Shown: positions 23,932-35,705, counted from the stretch's first letter. The stretch: 64,000 nt of DNA from Limnanthes douglasii subsp. nivea (GCA_036936605.1 JAUPFV010000001.1:217959530-218023529), one strand, 5' to 3'. Made by a program: numbers and translations. Notes: generated by a model not told the origin, from the sequence alone.

Positions 23932-24105
23932 ATGAAGAGAAATAAATAAATTGACGAGAAGATTAGGAAGAGAGGACGAAAGAACGTGAGAAGGTTATAT
24001 AAAGTGAAGCCATGGATGATCGAATGCCTGGAATTCATCAAGCAATCGATATCATCTCTTTACATTTTTTGTTTTTCTTCGTTTTTTACGGTATATCTTG
24101 TGTGA
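23932..24105 (+). pseudogene. Small basic ORF, copy b, early stop (U3)
   Basis: AATAAATAAATTG replaces AATAAAACAATTG, giving a TAA at codon 6 after ATG 23932. The downstream frame remains recognisable (RKRGRKNVRRLYK). Confidence 0.55.
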
Positions 24106-24567
24106 AGCGAAATATATTATCGATTTTTTCGGTTTTTTATGAAAGTAAGAAGAAATTGAAAGCATTTTGCACCAAGTAATCCTTAAGGTATATGAATTAA
24201 GGATCAAGGATTTAGGAGTTGGGTCAGGTCAGTCCCCGTACTTTTGCTATCGTTTAATCCTCTATTTATTGATGTTTGAATTGATATTTCTTTTCAATAG
24301 ATGATTTGAGATCGGAGAATTTTTGTTAATAAGAATAATAATAAATGTTAGTTACTCTAAAGTATGATAAATTAGAAAGAGAAAATACAAAAATACAAAA
24401 ATAAATAAATAAACTTAGTTAGGTTCTAGTATGAATTATCTTCAATTATGTTCTAGTTTTGATAATCGGATTTTCATTTTTTTATGAAATTAAGAAGAAA
24501 TGGAACGCATTCGCAGCAAGGAATCCTTAGGGATAATGATGAATGAGTTTTGTCAGGTGAGTTCCCA

Positions 24568-24769
24568 TACCAACCTTGAGGGACTGCAACCTGCAGAAGT
24601 CATCCCTAACAGTACATTTTAGCCGCAGATGTACAACATCAAGCATTCTACAATCCTAATCTCGACCTGCAACAACAACTGCTGTTCAATAGATGTTATG
24701 TGCCTGCGAACTAGATAGATTAGATATGGAAATAGTACCTGTTCATACTCAAGGTTAAATTCCATACAC
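24568..24769 (-). repeat. Right arm of the inverted repeat, without partner (U3)
   Basis: 202 bases that are the reverse complement of the left arm, ending CCATACAC. The left arm and spacer were removed by the deletion whose joint lies at 24568-24569. Confidence 0.88.
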
Positions 24770-27437
24770 TTATCTTTAAGGTTAAATCATATACAAATCC
24801 GGAATCCGGATTTGTGTTTTGGTTTTCCCGGTAACTTACTTGATAACCTATCATTGGATTGGTATTTTCTACTGTTTAAGATATTTGCTTATAAAAGCCT
24901 TGTAATCTGTCTGCTCCTGTGACGTCCCAAAGCACATAAGAAACATTGTCAGTGTTGAAATAATCCTATAAAGTTTACCAGCTTTTAAGAGGCTTTAGAC
25001 AATGAATGGGGGACTAAGCAACTGCATCTTGTAAATGCAAATTTTGATTAAAATATGTAAATGACACTACTATAAATAATGGATAATGATACATAAACAA
25101 TTTAATTCAAGATTTGTGATTTGGTTTTTTCATGTATTTACTTCGTAACCTATTCAGATATTTGCTCTTAATCCCCTTGTAATCAATCTGCTAGATATTT
25201 TCTCTTAAAAACGCCTTGTAATCGATCTGCTCTCGTGACATTCCAAAGCAAATAAAAAAAAATTATATCGTAAGATTTTTTATTTATTTGTTTTTACTGA
25301 TTCGCTTTTGAAAAATTAATTACTTTATATAAAAGTATGCGATGAAGATTTAAATCTTTCGCCTACTATCACAATTAAAAAATCATATAACCTATCATCA
25401 TTTTTTTAAAATTCTAATATTATAACCTAAAATTTTTAAACCATAAATCTTAAAATCTCTAAATTACAAAATTAGAAAAATTGATTTCGAATGCAAAATA
25501 TATTCCAAAATACATAAAACATATTTAAAAAATAGGAGGAAAAAATGGTAATATATTATTAGTTATAATAGTGTATTTAAAAAAATTAAATTGCAATATA
25601 TATAATAATAATCTATTGAACTAGTGGCCAAATATCTAATGGTTTATAACACTAACATCCTTCGTGAAATTCAGAGTCCAATAATAATAAGCAGGGAGGG
25701 TTTGAAATACCGATTTAGTCTTCGTGAAGTTATCAACAACCTACGAATCTGATGTAACATATGAAAGCGAGATCACCCCGAAATGAAATTGATGACGATC
25801 GAAGTGACAACTCAATATTAATGTGTTCCGTCCTCTCATGAAAAACATAATTTTTTGCAACATAATGAAAATGATGATGATTATGCAATTGGGAATAGCT
25901 TGTCTGATCCAAAAGGTGCGATGATTGATGAGATTGATTGTGGGTATAACAATTTTAATTTGGCTACCCGTTGTTGTGACACCTCTTTCGATTTCTTCCG
26001 ACCAGCTCTTTGTTATTGAAAATTAGAAGAGTTGACTTTGTTTTTTCGTGATATTTATTATTGAATTTGAATATAATAGGTTTCTTGTATACAATTGGAT
26101 TGCTCTAATGAATTAACGATTTTTTAAAGATGTAAATCATTTTACTATTAAGATTGATCTCTAACAAATAACAAATGAGTTGTAAAGTTGAATAGAGATT
26201 TGATGATAATAAATATATAAACAATTTAATTCAGATTTGTGTTTGGTTTTTCCAGTTGCTTACTTAGTAAGCTATCATTTAATTTGGATTTTGTGCTTTG
26301 GTTTTCCTAGTTACTTACTTAGTAACCTATCATTGGATTGGTATTTCTTACTGTGCAAGATATTTGCCGTTAAAATCCTTGTAATTTACCTTCCGAGAAA
26401 AATTATATTATAATTAACTAATGTAAATAAAAAAATTTGAAGAAAATCTTCTATAGTTTTTCAATTATTTGTTTTTACCAATTTATTTTTGAAAAGTTAA
26501 TCAATTCATAAAATTATGCATTGAAGTTTTAAATCTTTTATCTACCAACACAATAAAAATCATTAATATTGTTGAACAACTTATAACTAAATTAATGTTG
26601 TGTTATAATCGACTCTTTTCAAATGATGTTTTAATTGCTATATGTTACATTTCGATTAAAGAATGCACATTTACCAAAAAAACCAAAGTTAAGTTTGTTT
26701 GTAGCGACATAAACCTTTAGGTTTGAATAAGCGCTCTTTGTGTGGTTAGTGTTCGTGTTTCCAAAATGCATGAACTTCGTTTTTCACGCGATAAACTTAT
26801 CGATGTAAAAAACTAACTAAGAAGTTTTAATGTATTCAATTGCTTTATAATAGTCTTTGAACTTTTGAAGTATATTATTCGGACTTTTGTTAAATGTTTC
26901 TTCACTTTCCGGCTACAATGTTTTATTCCTTGAATCCATAAAACGATAAAATAATTTTTTTAATAATTGTTTAAATCTAATTTTCATGGTTTTTCGTAGA
27001 CTATCTTCTTAGTTATGTATGTCATCTATCTTTAGTTGTATTTTTTCAATGGTGAGAAAGTTATATAAACTTAAGTTGGTGATAGTAAAACTTGGTTCAA
27101 GGGTAAAATTGGGTTTTAAACTTTTTTTTATTGATATTAAGTATTTGGCCAAAGCTATTTCCTTCATTAGATTTTTTATTTCTTCCATAATTTGAAAACA
27201 AATCCCATGTTGTTATTTCCTCTATAAAGGAAATTACACATTTGTCCTTCTACCAATTTATTCTACCTTTTTCATTTTCAAAAACGCCATTATTCTACCC
27301 CATTTATTCTATTATCCTACCCATTAACAAAATTCAAAGAAAAAAAACCATATTTATCTATTTCTTCAGTTTTCTATCTTTTGCTTTTCTTCATTTTTTG
27401 GTACTGTCTTTTGGCTATGGCTGTTCTTGTTAGGTTA
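24770..27437. other. Long-unit 3' part with MADS-derived fragments (U3)
   Basis: AT-rich. It holds three or four copies of a module TTTGTGTTTTGGTTTTTCC + TTACTTAGTAACCTATCATTGG + AGATATTTGC (about 24811-24900, 25107-25240, 26231-26300, 26285-26390). These match the acceptor context of the acidic exon but have no open frame behind them. The C-terminal MADS relic at 25868-26019 and a short stretch at 27052-27087 resembling the GTGAGAAGGTTATATAAA core of the small basic ORFs are also here. Nothing else is recognised. Confidence 0.5.
25868..26019 (+). pseudogene. 3'-end relic of a third MADS paralogue (U3)
   Basis: About 50 codons reading NDDDYAIGNSLSDPKGAMID, then EIDCGYNNFNLATRCCDTSF, to a CYStop end that matches the ends of the MADS gene and of its MADS-less paralogue. 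The following 3' flank (AGAAGAGTTGACTTTGTTTT) is also shared. Nothing upstream of the relic resembles the rest of the gene. Confidence 0.75.
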
Positions 27438-27536
27438 GGGTTCTTATTTGGTAGATTTAGTGTTCGATTAGGGTTCTTACTTGGTAGATTTAGGGTTCGA
27501 TTAGGGTTTTTATTTGGTATAATTAGGGTTCGATTA
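27438..27536 (+). repeat. 33-bp minisatellite (x3) with TTAGGGTT cores
   Basis: Three 33-base copies beginning GGGTTCTTATTTGGTAGATT and ending TCGATTA, followed by a decayed fourth start. Each joint creates TTAGGGTT, resembling the plant telomere unit and telo-boxes, but spacing is 33 bases, not 7. The frame through it gives VRLGFLFGRFR repeats, probably incidental. Confidence 0.85.
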
Positions 27537-27630
27537 AGGTTTATGCTGTTTGTTTGGGTCTATTTTCGAGTTTGGTTCGGTTTTGTGTCTATATGGCAGT
27601 TCTACTGTATTCTGTTTTTTTAACGATAGC

Positions 27631-27831
27631 ATATGATTCCGAGAGGTCATCTCGGAATCATATACTTTTTTTTAAACTGAAAAACACCTGATTCCGAGTG
27701 GCCATCTCGGAATCAGGTGCAAATGTTTTTTGAAAAATTACATCTGATTCTGAGTGGCCATCTCGGAATCAGAAGTAATTTGTGAATTTTTTTTGCACCT
27801 GATTCCAAGATGGCCACTCGGAATCAGGTGC
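27631..27831. repeat. Cluster of four palindromes (U3)
   Basis: Four hairpin-forming inverted repeats at 27631-27663, 27685-27719, 27743-27773 and 27795-27831, separated by T-rich spacers of about 20 bases. Each has arms of 12-15 bases built on TGATTCCGAG/CTCGGAATCA and a loop of about 7 bases containing GGCCA(T/C). The fourth is essentially the reverse complement of the second. They lie about 50 bases beyond the stop of the minus-strand transposon-type gene. Confidence 0.9.
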
Positions 27832-28084
27832 AATGTCTCTGTCACTTTATTAAGGTTGTAATTTTTTCAAAGTAACTGATTTAGAGATACTGCTTCAGAA
27901 TCAGTTGCGTTTTGCTCGGAAATGCAGAAATTGGGAATGCAGTATCAAAACCAACATTTTCGAAGTGATAATATTGCTGGTGTTGTTGGTGGTGTTGAAC
28001 TTGTTGTTGTTGATGCTGTTGGTGTTTTTGTCTGTCGGTCTCCTGTTTCATACAAATTCCAAAATAAAAAGGTGGAAGGGTTAA

Positions 28085-28240
28085 GCATACTATAATTATA
28101 GTTGCGAACGATTCGCATGCTGACCTGATATTTGTTCGATCCATCTCAAACAATTCGCATGCCGAGCTGCGAATTATAAAATAACCAACCAACTAGAGTA
28201 AAACACAATTCGTAATATACGATGCGAATTGTTCGGCCAT
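28085..28240. repeat. GCGAATTG motif cluster in the last intron (U3)
   Basis: Variants ACGATTCGCATGC, ACAATTCGCATGCCGAGCTG, AGCTGCGAATTA and CGATGCGAATTGTTCGG lie within the intron between the exons ending at 28456 and starting at 28042. Equivalent in U4 at about 43805-43965. Confidence 0.6.
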
Positions 28241-29489
28241 CACTGCACAACAGTCCTGATATTTGTTTGATATCATCATATCATGTGATGCATTGTTTGA
28301 ATATGTTTTCAACTAGAAAACCCCGCTGACTGTTTTAAATGGATACACTGACTTTGTTTGAATATTTACACAACAGTAAATATTATTATAGAAACAATTT
28401 CATCACAACAAATAAATAAGATATTTGAATCTTAGTGTACTTTTGATCCACTTACATCTTCTAGGTTGTCTGGGTTTGCCACTTATTTCTCACGATCTTC
28501 TATCTCCTTTGCCCCGTGAAGTACGAGTTGTTGGTCATTCGGAAGAGACTCGTGTCTTTCTTTCTCCGTCTGTGTCTCCGTGGTGTCCATCTCTGTGGAC
28601 ACCAACAACTCTTCTTGCATCCTTCCAGATGGTACCGGTATGGGTGAATGGTCCCCATCATCATCCCTCTCTTTTAGCATTACTCCATCAGCATCGTGCT
28701 GATCAGCATCAGGCACAGATGCCTGCAATTCGGTGGACGCAGCTCTATCTCGAAATGCTGGTACCTTCTCAACTACCGGGCTTCCAATCTGGCAAATTGG
28801 CTGAGAGATAGCATTGTGGAGTTTTTGTGCTTCAAGATCCGCTATCTTTCATTTCAATTCTTCCAGCTGAAAAAATGATAGCAGACGTTTTATAAACATA
28901 TTAAGTGCTGATTATAGCGATTCTTTAACGCTCAATTTCATACTTACTTCTTTGGCCTAGTTTTCTATCTTTCTCTCGTACTTGTTCTTGTCGGCATATG
29001 TCTTCAACCGCTTTAATTCAGCAACAGTTGCAGACTTATTTGGAGTAGACACTCTAAGTTTGAGGATAAAATTACCGATTGTTTCACTCATACTAGTTGT
29101 GCCCTCGTCGTCGGGCTCCTGCCTGGATGTGCCGAGCGGTGGTGGAATCGTTTGCTTGGGGAGTCTTGGTGGTGGAATCCTTGGCTCAGGGAGTCTTGGT
29201 TGTTGGGGTCTGGGTGATATCACCTGATTCGTTTCTTTTTGTTTCTATAATGCTCGTCTCCTTGGTTTTGGGGCTGTGATTTTCTTCCTCTTCCTTGGTT
29301 TTTCTTTCGGTGAAATAGATTCCTCATCTGCATCTCTACTATCTACTGGCTCTCCGAAAGCTTCGCTTTTAGCCTCAGTAAGATATAGTGGACCTTCGAA
29401 AACCTACCAACAGAGGCATATGTAAGTAAATAGATGCAAGTGGGTTGTTTTGAAAGTTAGGGGGTGTATAGACAAATTGTTTTTTAAAA

Positions 29490-29720
29490 ACAGTTCGCAT
29501 TATACGCTGCGAATTGTGTGAAATTCTATCCCTGTTAGAGTTTCAAACAACTCACATTTTAGAATGTGAATTGTGTGTAAACAATATGATGCGAATTGTG
29601 TGGAAACAATAAGTTGCAAACTCAGATTGCATCCCAGGGTGCAAAATGTTTGATACATTGTTCTAATATAACACCAATCAAAACGCATGATATGTTGCGA
29701 ACTGTTTGCAACCCCAATTC
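29490..29720. repeat. GCGAATTG motif cluster in the long middle intron (U3)
   Basis: GTTCGCATTATACGCTGCGA, AATGTGAATTGTGTG, GATGCGAATTGTGTGG and GTTGCGAACTGTTTGCAA among others, in the intron 29404-29980. Equivalents at about 45215-45445 (U4) and 50440-50670 (U5). Confidence 0.6.
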
Positions 29721-31574
29721 AATACCTATATAAAGCTCATACTTGATCATCTTTCAGGTTGGGTATTCTAATAAGCAGCGCCACGGTTGGTGTTTGGCAC
29801 TCTAATCCCAACCATTTGAAAAACCTTGGTATCGAGGTCGGCTTCGCTACCTCGAGGCCGACTTCGCTACCTTGAGGCCGAATGTTGTGTGATCCATGAA
29901 GAAGGGCTGCATGGCGACAAGTTTTATCATCAAGATGCTCTGTACATAACTAATTTTTATACTGAATAGATCAATCTTACAATTAGAAGGACGACGCAAC
30001 CGACGACTCTATCGAGTTTTTCGATTGCTAAGAAACTCCTAATAGACTGTCGAAGCTTGTACAGTATTGATCCAGACCAGTCGTAATTGTTTATTTTGCT
30101 GAGGTCTTCAACAAAATAAAGCGTGCTCCAACCCATGATATCTCCAGATATGAAGTTGAATAGAGTGGAGCACAAAAACAGTATCAACGGCCTTGCAACG
30201 TCTTCACACTCATGCCGTCCCCCTTCGCTTATGGCTTTTTCTATACGTGCCTGTAAAACCAACGACAACATGCTATGTTAGTAAAGTACAACATCCTGCT
30301 TTATAAGATGAATTCGATTTTACAGGTACCTTTATAATGATATTCGTTATTGTTTAGTATTTGCCGGTCCTACTTTCCTGGCAGTTTTACCCATGAAGTA
30401 TTTCTTTATCATCCTCGATTCGTCCTCCTCGCCGGGCGCGTATTTGTTGTGAAATGCTTTGGTTTTCGTTAACCGCATTTTCTTCGTGCCATGCTTCATC
30501 CCGAATATAACCTTCACATAGTCTTCAGTTAGCTTTACAAACTTTGAGCCAATATAAAGGCATCTTTATCAACAAAGAACCTCTCGACGAGATACTGAAT
30601 GATCAAGTAGAAATTCTTCTTTGGCAGCTCTGCCTCATTACGGATGTCAAAAGACGTTTTCAAAAGCATGTAGAAGAGTGTCTTTCATGCAGCTTCAATG
30701 TGGGTATGGGTAATACGGTTCTCTTTAAGAAGCTTCAGAAGGCTCACCAACCCTGATCTGTAATAGCTTGGTTTTGTTGTCATACTTCCTGCACAAACAC
30801 AAATCAGTTGGAGTGTCACACACCTCGCATCACAAGATGCGAACTTCCTATCTATTAGTTAAAGTGTCACATGATTCACATGATAAGCTGCGAATTGCCT
30901 ATATATCAGTAGAGTATTTACAAGCAATTCGTAGTCTGGCCTATGAATTATTTGTAAATACAAGCTGCGAAATGCATGGCATACACATTCAATCAAGCTG
31001 CGAATTGCTATGAAATATATACAGATATGAAGCTGCAAATTGTTTCCATCCTGGGTGATGAAGATGCGAATTGTACTACATCGCACACGTACAAGCTGGG
31101 AACTGTTCTATTTTTTACAGGCACGTTGCAGGGATCTAGGAAATATCAAAACAACACCAAAATTAATAATCAACTACCTAATGCACATCTAATATACATC
31201 ACAGTTCTCAGGAAAGTATTAACATTACATGCAACCAAACTTCTACCCTAGGTTCGACAATTAACCCATAAACTCACAAACTATCGTTACTAAATACTTC
31301 GTTCCGGTATAAAAAGCAACGCAGACCGTGAAATAACAGAAAATAATTGTTCGAATTCATCAAAATCGTAACAAAAGTACACTTTCCACGATAATGCTTA
31401 CATGGTTATTTCTAAAAACTGTACTATTCACCGGTCGGAGACGAATTGACGACAACGTTTTCGAACAGAAGGTGGTTACTCGTTTGACGGAGTAAAAGAT
31501 GGTGATCGGTCCAATTTCGTTGAAGGTGCGAAAGGCGACTGATTTCAGAGAGAAGCTGTAGGGGTTTCGGGTTG

Positions 31575-31593
31575 GAGAGAGAGAGAGAGAGAG
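31575..31593. repeat. (GA)n microsatellite, 19 bp (U4)
   Basis: Shortest surviving allele of the leader GA tract. Confidence 0.95.
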
Positions 31594-33070
31594 TATCACG
31601 AAGTCAAACGGTTTCTGGTGGTTTCTAAAATTAGACGTGTTTGGGTTTGTTTAGGGTGATGGGAAGGTGGCAAAAAGTGGATTTGAAGTGAAAAATGGGT
31701 ATATATAGTCGGAAGATCTTTAGGTTTATATTCATGCACCAATGATTTTCATTGGTTTTTGAAGTACGAATTACAACTAAGTTTTTTAATATAACTATTC
31801 AAGCACCTCGCGCTCCCATTATGGTCACTAATCTCGTGATGATTAAATATATTTTTGGGTGTAAAAACGGAAGATCTTTAGGTTTATAGTATTAAAAATA
31901 TGTTACAGAGAATAGTGAGAGAAAGAAGACGCTTGTATTTAATATTTTTTGAAAAAGTCCAACCCTTTTAATGAAGTTGGTTGAGATATTTATTCTCTTT
32001 TTGATATTTATGGGTCTTTTGGGTCAGATTTTGTTATTCGGATCCATGTTATGAGCCCTCGAGCCCATACTTCAAGGTACTATGCATACAGCTGAGTCAC
32101 TGGTTTACTTAGGTAACTGCTTTGTCATCAAGTTTTAATCATTAGGTCTGAATTGTCCCTTTAAGAAAAATCCGAATTACTAGTATAGGCTTCCAAAGAT
32201 ATCCGATCATATCAACATTTAGTTAATCAAACATTGTGATTCGCATTTAGTTAATCAGTTGTTCATGATTTGCATTTACATTGCTTTCTTTGCACATGTA
32301 ATATTTGGTTTTTCATATGCAAAAGCTTCTTTCTCCAAAACCATAACCTCATCTACATTATGTACAAGACGATGAATAAAAAAATAGCATAACAAGGTTC
32401 AATAATTGTATCAGAAACCTTAAGAGATAGAAAAATGGAAAACGTGGACATCATTCGACATGGATTTGGTAGTCCCCTTAAGTATTTCTAGAAAATGATA
32501 CTTTGATAATGACCACGAAGACTCATCAAAGAAATCTTTTGATAAAATCTTTCACATATCTTAGTGAATTAAAAATTATTAATTATTTATTCCTATTAAT
32601 AAGTATGTCATTTTATTAAATGTAACATTTTTTTATTAATATTTAAAAAAAAGAAGATAATCCTCACAAAAAATCACTGTAAATAATTTAAATAATATTT
32701 TTTTTATAAAAATTATAATATTTTTTTATACAGCATTAATGATAATTATTATTTTGCTTTAATTTTTAATTTTGTACCCGTTACTATTTTTTCAATTCTA
32801 TCACTTTTTACTTTTTACATTTTCACTTTTTTATATCCTATTTATATTTTATTATATTGTTGGTAACTAACTAACTTAGTTACTCTAACAGTATAGGAAT
32901 ATATAATGAGGACGTGAGAAAGTAAAATTAATCTATATTTAACATTATTTAAATTATTTACAAATATTTTTTTGATTTTTTTTTTCAAATTTAATTTAAA
33001 AGGTAACATTTGATAAGTAACAAATTATTTAAATTTTCTAGACTTGTCTAAAATATTTTTTAGAGGGAAG

Positions 33071-33313
33071 ATGGGTAGAAAGGGAACAATTGGCAGAAAA
33101 AATGAGAAGAGGGGACGAACGAGAGTGAGAAGACTATATAAAACAAAATTAGTGATGATCGATTGCTTGCAATTCATTAAGCAACGGTATCGCCTCTTTA
33201 CGTTCTTTTGTTCTTCTTCGTTTTACAATAGATCTTGTGTAAATGAATATATATTATTGTTTTTCTATTTTATCTTTTATAAAATTAAAAAAAAAATTGA
33301 ACGCATTTTGTAG
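33071..33313 (+). CDS. Small basic ORF, copy a (U4)
   Basis: 80 codons from ATG 33071; it ends KKKIERIL as in U1. Function unknown. Confidence 0.28.
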   Translation: MGRKGTIGRKNEKRGRTRVRRLYKTKLVMIDCLQFIKQRYRLFTFFCSSSFYNRSCVNEYILLFFYFIFYKIKKKIERIL

Positions 33314-33680
33314 TAAAGATCAATGAGTTGTGTCAAGAGTTGTGTTAGGTTAGTCTCCAATACTTTTGATATCATTGAAACGTTGATTTATTGATTTTTG
33401 AATCGATATTATTTTTAATAGATAATTTGAGATAAGAGAAGTTTTTTTAAAAATAAATTGATAATAAATTGTAATTAAAATAAATATTTATTAAAAAAAA
33501 TACATATTAATTAATAAAGTAAATAAATAAAAATTTAAAGTTTATTGTTAATATTTATTGAGACTCGCTAAACATTTTTGTTTCTTTTGGTAGAAAACAG
33601 TAAAATTAATTAAATAAATAAAAATATGTTACATGTAGCGCTTTGGTGTATCTCTTCTCGAAAAAATAATAAGAGTGAAG

Positions 33681-33854
33681 ATGAAGAGAAATAAAACAAT
33701 TGACGAGAAGATTAGGAAGAGAGGACGAAAGAACGTGAGAAGGTTATATAAAGTGAAGCCATGGATGATCGAATGCCTGGAATTCATCAAGCAATCGATA
33801 TCATCTCTTTACATTTTTTGTTTTTCTTCGTTTTTTACGGTATATCTTGTGTGA
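33681..33854 (+). CDS. Small basic ORF, copy b (U4)
   Basis: 57 codons, MKRNKTIDEK start, intact. It has TTC in LEFIK and GGT near the end, like U2. Confidence 0.28.
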   Translation: MKRNKTIDEKIRKRGRKNVRRLYKVKPWMIECLEFIKQSISSLYIFCFSSFFTVYLV

Positions 33855-34900
33855 AGCGAAATATATTATCGATTTTTTCGGTTTTTTATGAAAGTAAGAA
33901 GAAATTGAAAGCATTTTGCACCAAGTAATCCTTAAGGTATATGAATTAAGGATCAAGGATTTAGGAGTTGGGTCAGGTCAGTCCCCGTACTTTTGCTATC
34001 GTTTAATCCTCTATTTATTGATGTTTGAATTGATATTTCTTTTCAATAGATGATTTGAGATCGGAGAATTTTTGTTAATAAGAATAATAATAAATGTTAG
34101 TTACTCTAAAGTATGATAAATTAGAAAGAGAAAATACAAAAATACAAAAATAAATAAATAAACTTAGTTAGGTTCTAGTATGAATTATCTTCAATTATGT
34201 TCTAGTTTTGATAATCGGATTTTCATTTTTTTATGAAATTAAGAAGAAATGGAACGCATTCGCAGCAAGGAATCCTTAGGGATAATGATGAATGAGTTTT
34301 GTCAGATGAGTTCCCATAGTTTTGATATCGTTCAATCGTCGATTTGTTGATGTTTGAATCGATATTGCTTTTAAATAGATGATTTGAGATCAAATATATT
34401 TTCTTAACAAAATTAATAATAAATGTTAGTTACTCTAAAGTATAATAAGTTAGAGAAGAAAAAAGAAAAAAGAAATAAATATATTTAGTTAGTTAGTATA
34501 AAAATAATAATAAAGACTTGTAGTATCTTTTATTATAGCTCTATACTTGGATATGAAACTTCATATATAGAAAAGAAAATCGATATGAATAAAATCTGAA
34601 TGACCATAAACCGAATTCTGAATATCTAAAGTAAACTATATTAGATGAACACAGAAAAACATCATACAAGAATCTTGACACAAAACAATATACAACTCAG
34701 CCTATTCTCGGGTCATAATCCGGGTCTATATCCGTGCCAGGGTCTTCATCTGGCGTTGTAGATGGGTCATAATCTACGTCTTCATTATTTAGGCCTGGGT
34801 CTCTATATGGGACTGCATGTGGGCCTGGGACTGCAATTTGGCGTGTGACTGCAGCTGGGGGTGGGTCTTCATCTGGATCTTCATCCAACGGTTACTTGGA

Positions 34901-35705
34901 TATAAATGAACCGAAAACTCGTCTTTAAAAACAAAACGAAACCCACTTCAACTTCATACTTCACGTCTCTCGCTTTCTTGATCTCTCGATCTCTCGCTCT
35001 CTCGCTCTCTGTCGGTCTGACGGAGAATACAAATCTCCTACACGACAAATCTCCGATCATACATTGAATCTGTATTCTTTTCAAGAGAGAAAGACAGTAC
35101 TCGTACTCAATTGTGTTTTCAGCTTTTATTTACGACTCGTGATTTCGATCACTACTCATTGTTTCGATTTCGGTCCGTTCCGTTGGTTATCGGAGTTTCA
35201 CATTCGGCGCTTCCACTGTATCTCCTCCGTCTGCCATTGAAATCAAGGTATTCTTGTTGAGTTCGTATCACAAATCTTGTATTATTATTTTTTGAATTTG
35301 AATTTGAATTGATATTTGAATTTAAAATATAATTCAGTTGATCGGCTTAATTAATTTCGATGATTTCTATGAGACTGAGTAACTACGTAGCCTAGGTATC
35401 TACTTGAGAATGAGGTATACCATACCATACCAGACTGATGTTACAGGTTCGGTCTTGTTTCGCCGAGTAGTATCTTTTATTGATTTAAAGGAGAAGCAAA
35501 AGACAGAAAAAAATAATATAAAGACTTGTAGTATCTTTTATTATAGCTCTATATTACGAAAGATTACAATGTGTTGCCATTCTCCTTGGATGATATGTTC
35601 ATGCCTAGATCGATCTCTATTACCATAAGGTTGCCTTTCTTGTATAACCAACCAACTCCTTTCTTTTCGTCTATTACAGATCTTCCTTGAACAGATTGCC
35701 ACATC
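34901..35705 (+). promoter_or_regulatory. MADS promoter, leader and 5'-UTR intron (U4)
   Basis: TATAAAT at 34901-34907; predicted intron 35248-35679 with donor AAG/GTATTC and acceptor TATTACAG. Confidence 0.55.

Larger units (their letters stand above)
20215..29797. repeat. Tandem unit U3 (MADS module deleted, long 3' part kept)
   Basis: 9583 bp. It shares with U2 the loss of the (GA)n leader segment, but unlike U2 it keeps the long 3' part. An internal deletion joins GTTCCCATA of the 0.6-kb repeat block directly to CCAACCTTGAGG of the right inverted-repeat arm at 24568-24569. Compared with U4 about 5.97 kb is missing, including the MADS gene, its paralogue, the acidic exon and the left arm. 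Confidence 0.93.
27881..30788 (-). pseudogene. Transposon-type gene, fullest copy, across U3/U4
   Basis: Six minus-strand exons can be placed. 5' to 3': 30788-30330 (broken frame), 30250-29981 (90 codons; ARIEKAIS...VVLLI), 29403-28948 (152 codons; VFEGPLYLTEAKSEAF, a basic EKPRKRKKI, Pro repeats PRLPEPRIPPPRLP, then ELKRLKTYADKNKYERKIEN), 28866-28456 (LEELK then IADLEAQKLHNA, acidic tail) and 28042-27881 (Gln/His-rich, QHQQQQVQHHQQHQQ). The last four exons all start and end in phase 0 with good GTAAG donors. In-frame stops occur at 29247-29245 (TAG), 28959-28957 (TAG), just after 28866 (TGA) and before 28456 (TAA). The layout (domain, NLS, Pro-rich linker, coiled coil, Gln-rich end) suits a plant transposon accessory protein; no transposase catalytic domain or protease is seen. 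Confidence 0.65.

Noticed and set aside
27242..27623. Hydrophobic + frames before and across the 33-bp minisatellite
   Set aside because: Low-complexity T-rich and repeat DNA; no start context or domain.
27631..27831. MicroRNA precursor
   Set aside because: Stems of 12-15 bp with 7-base loops are too short for a plant miRNA foldback.
28425..29279. Plus-strand frames over the pseudogene 3' exons
   Set aside because: The minus strand shows phase-0 exons with splice sites and sensible composition; the + frames are their reverse shadows.
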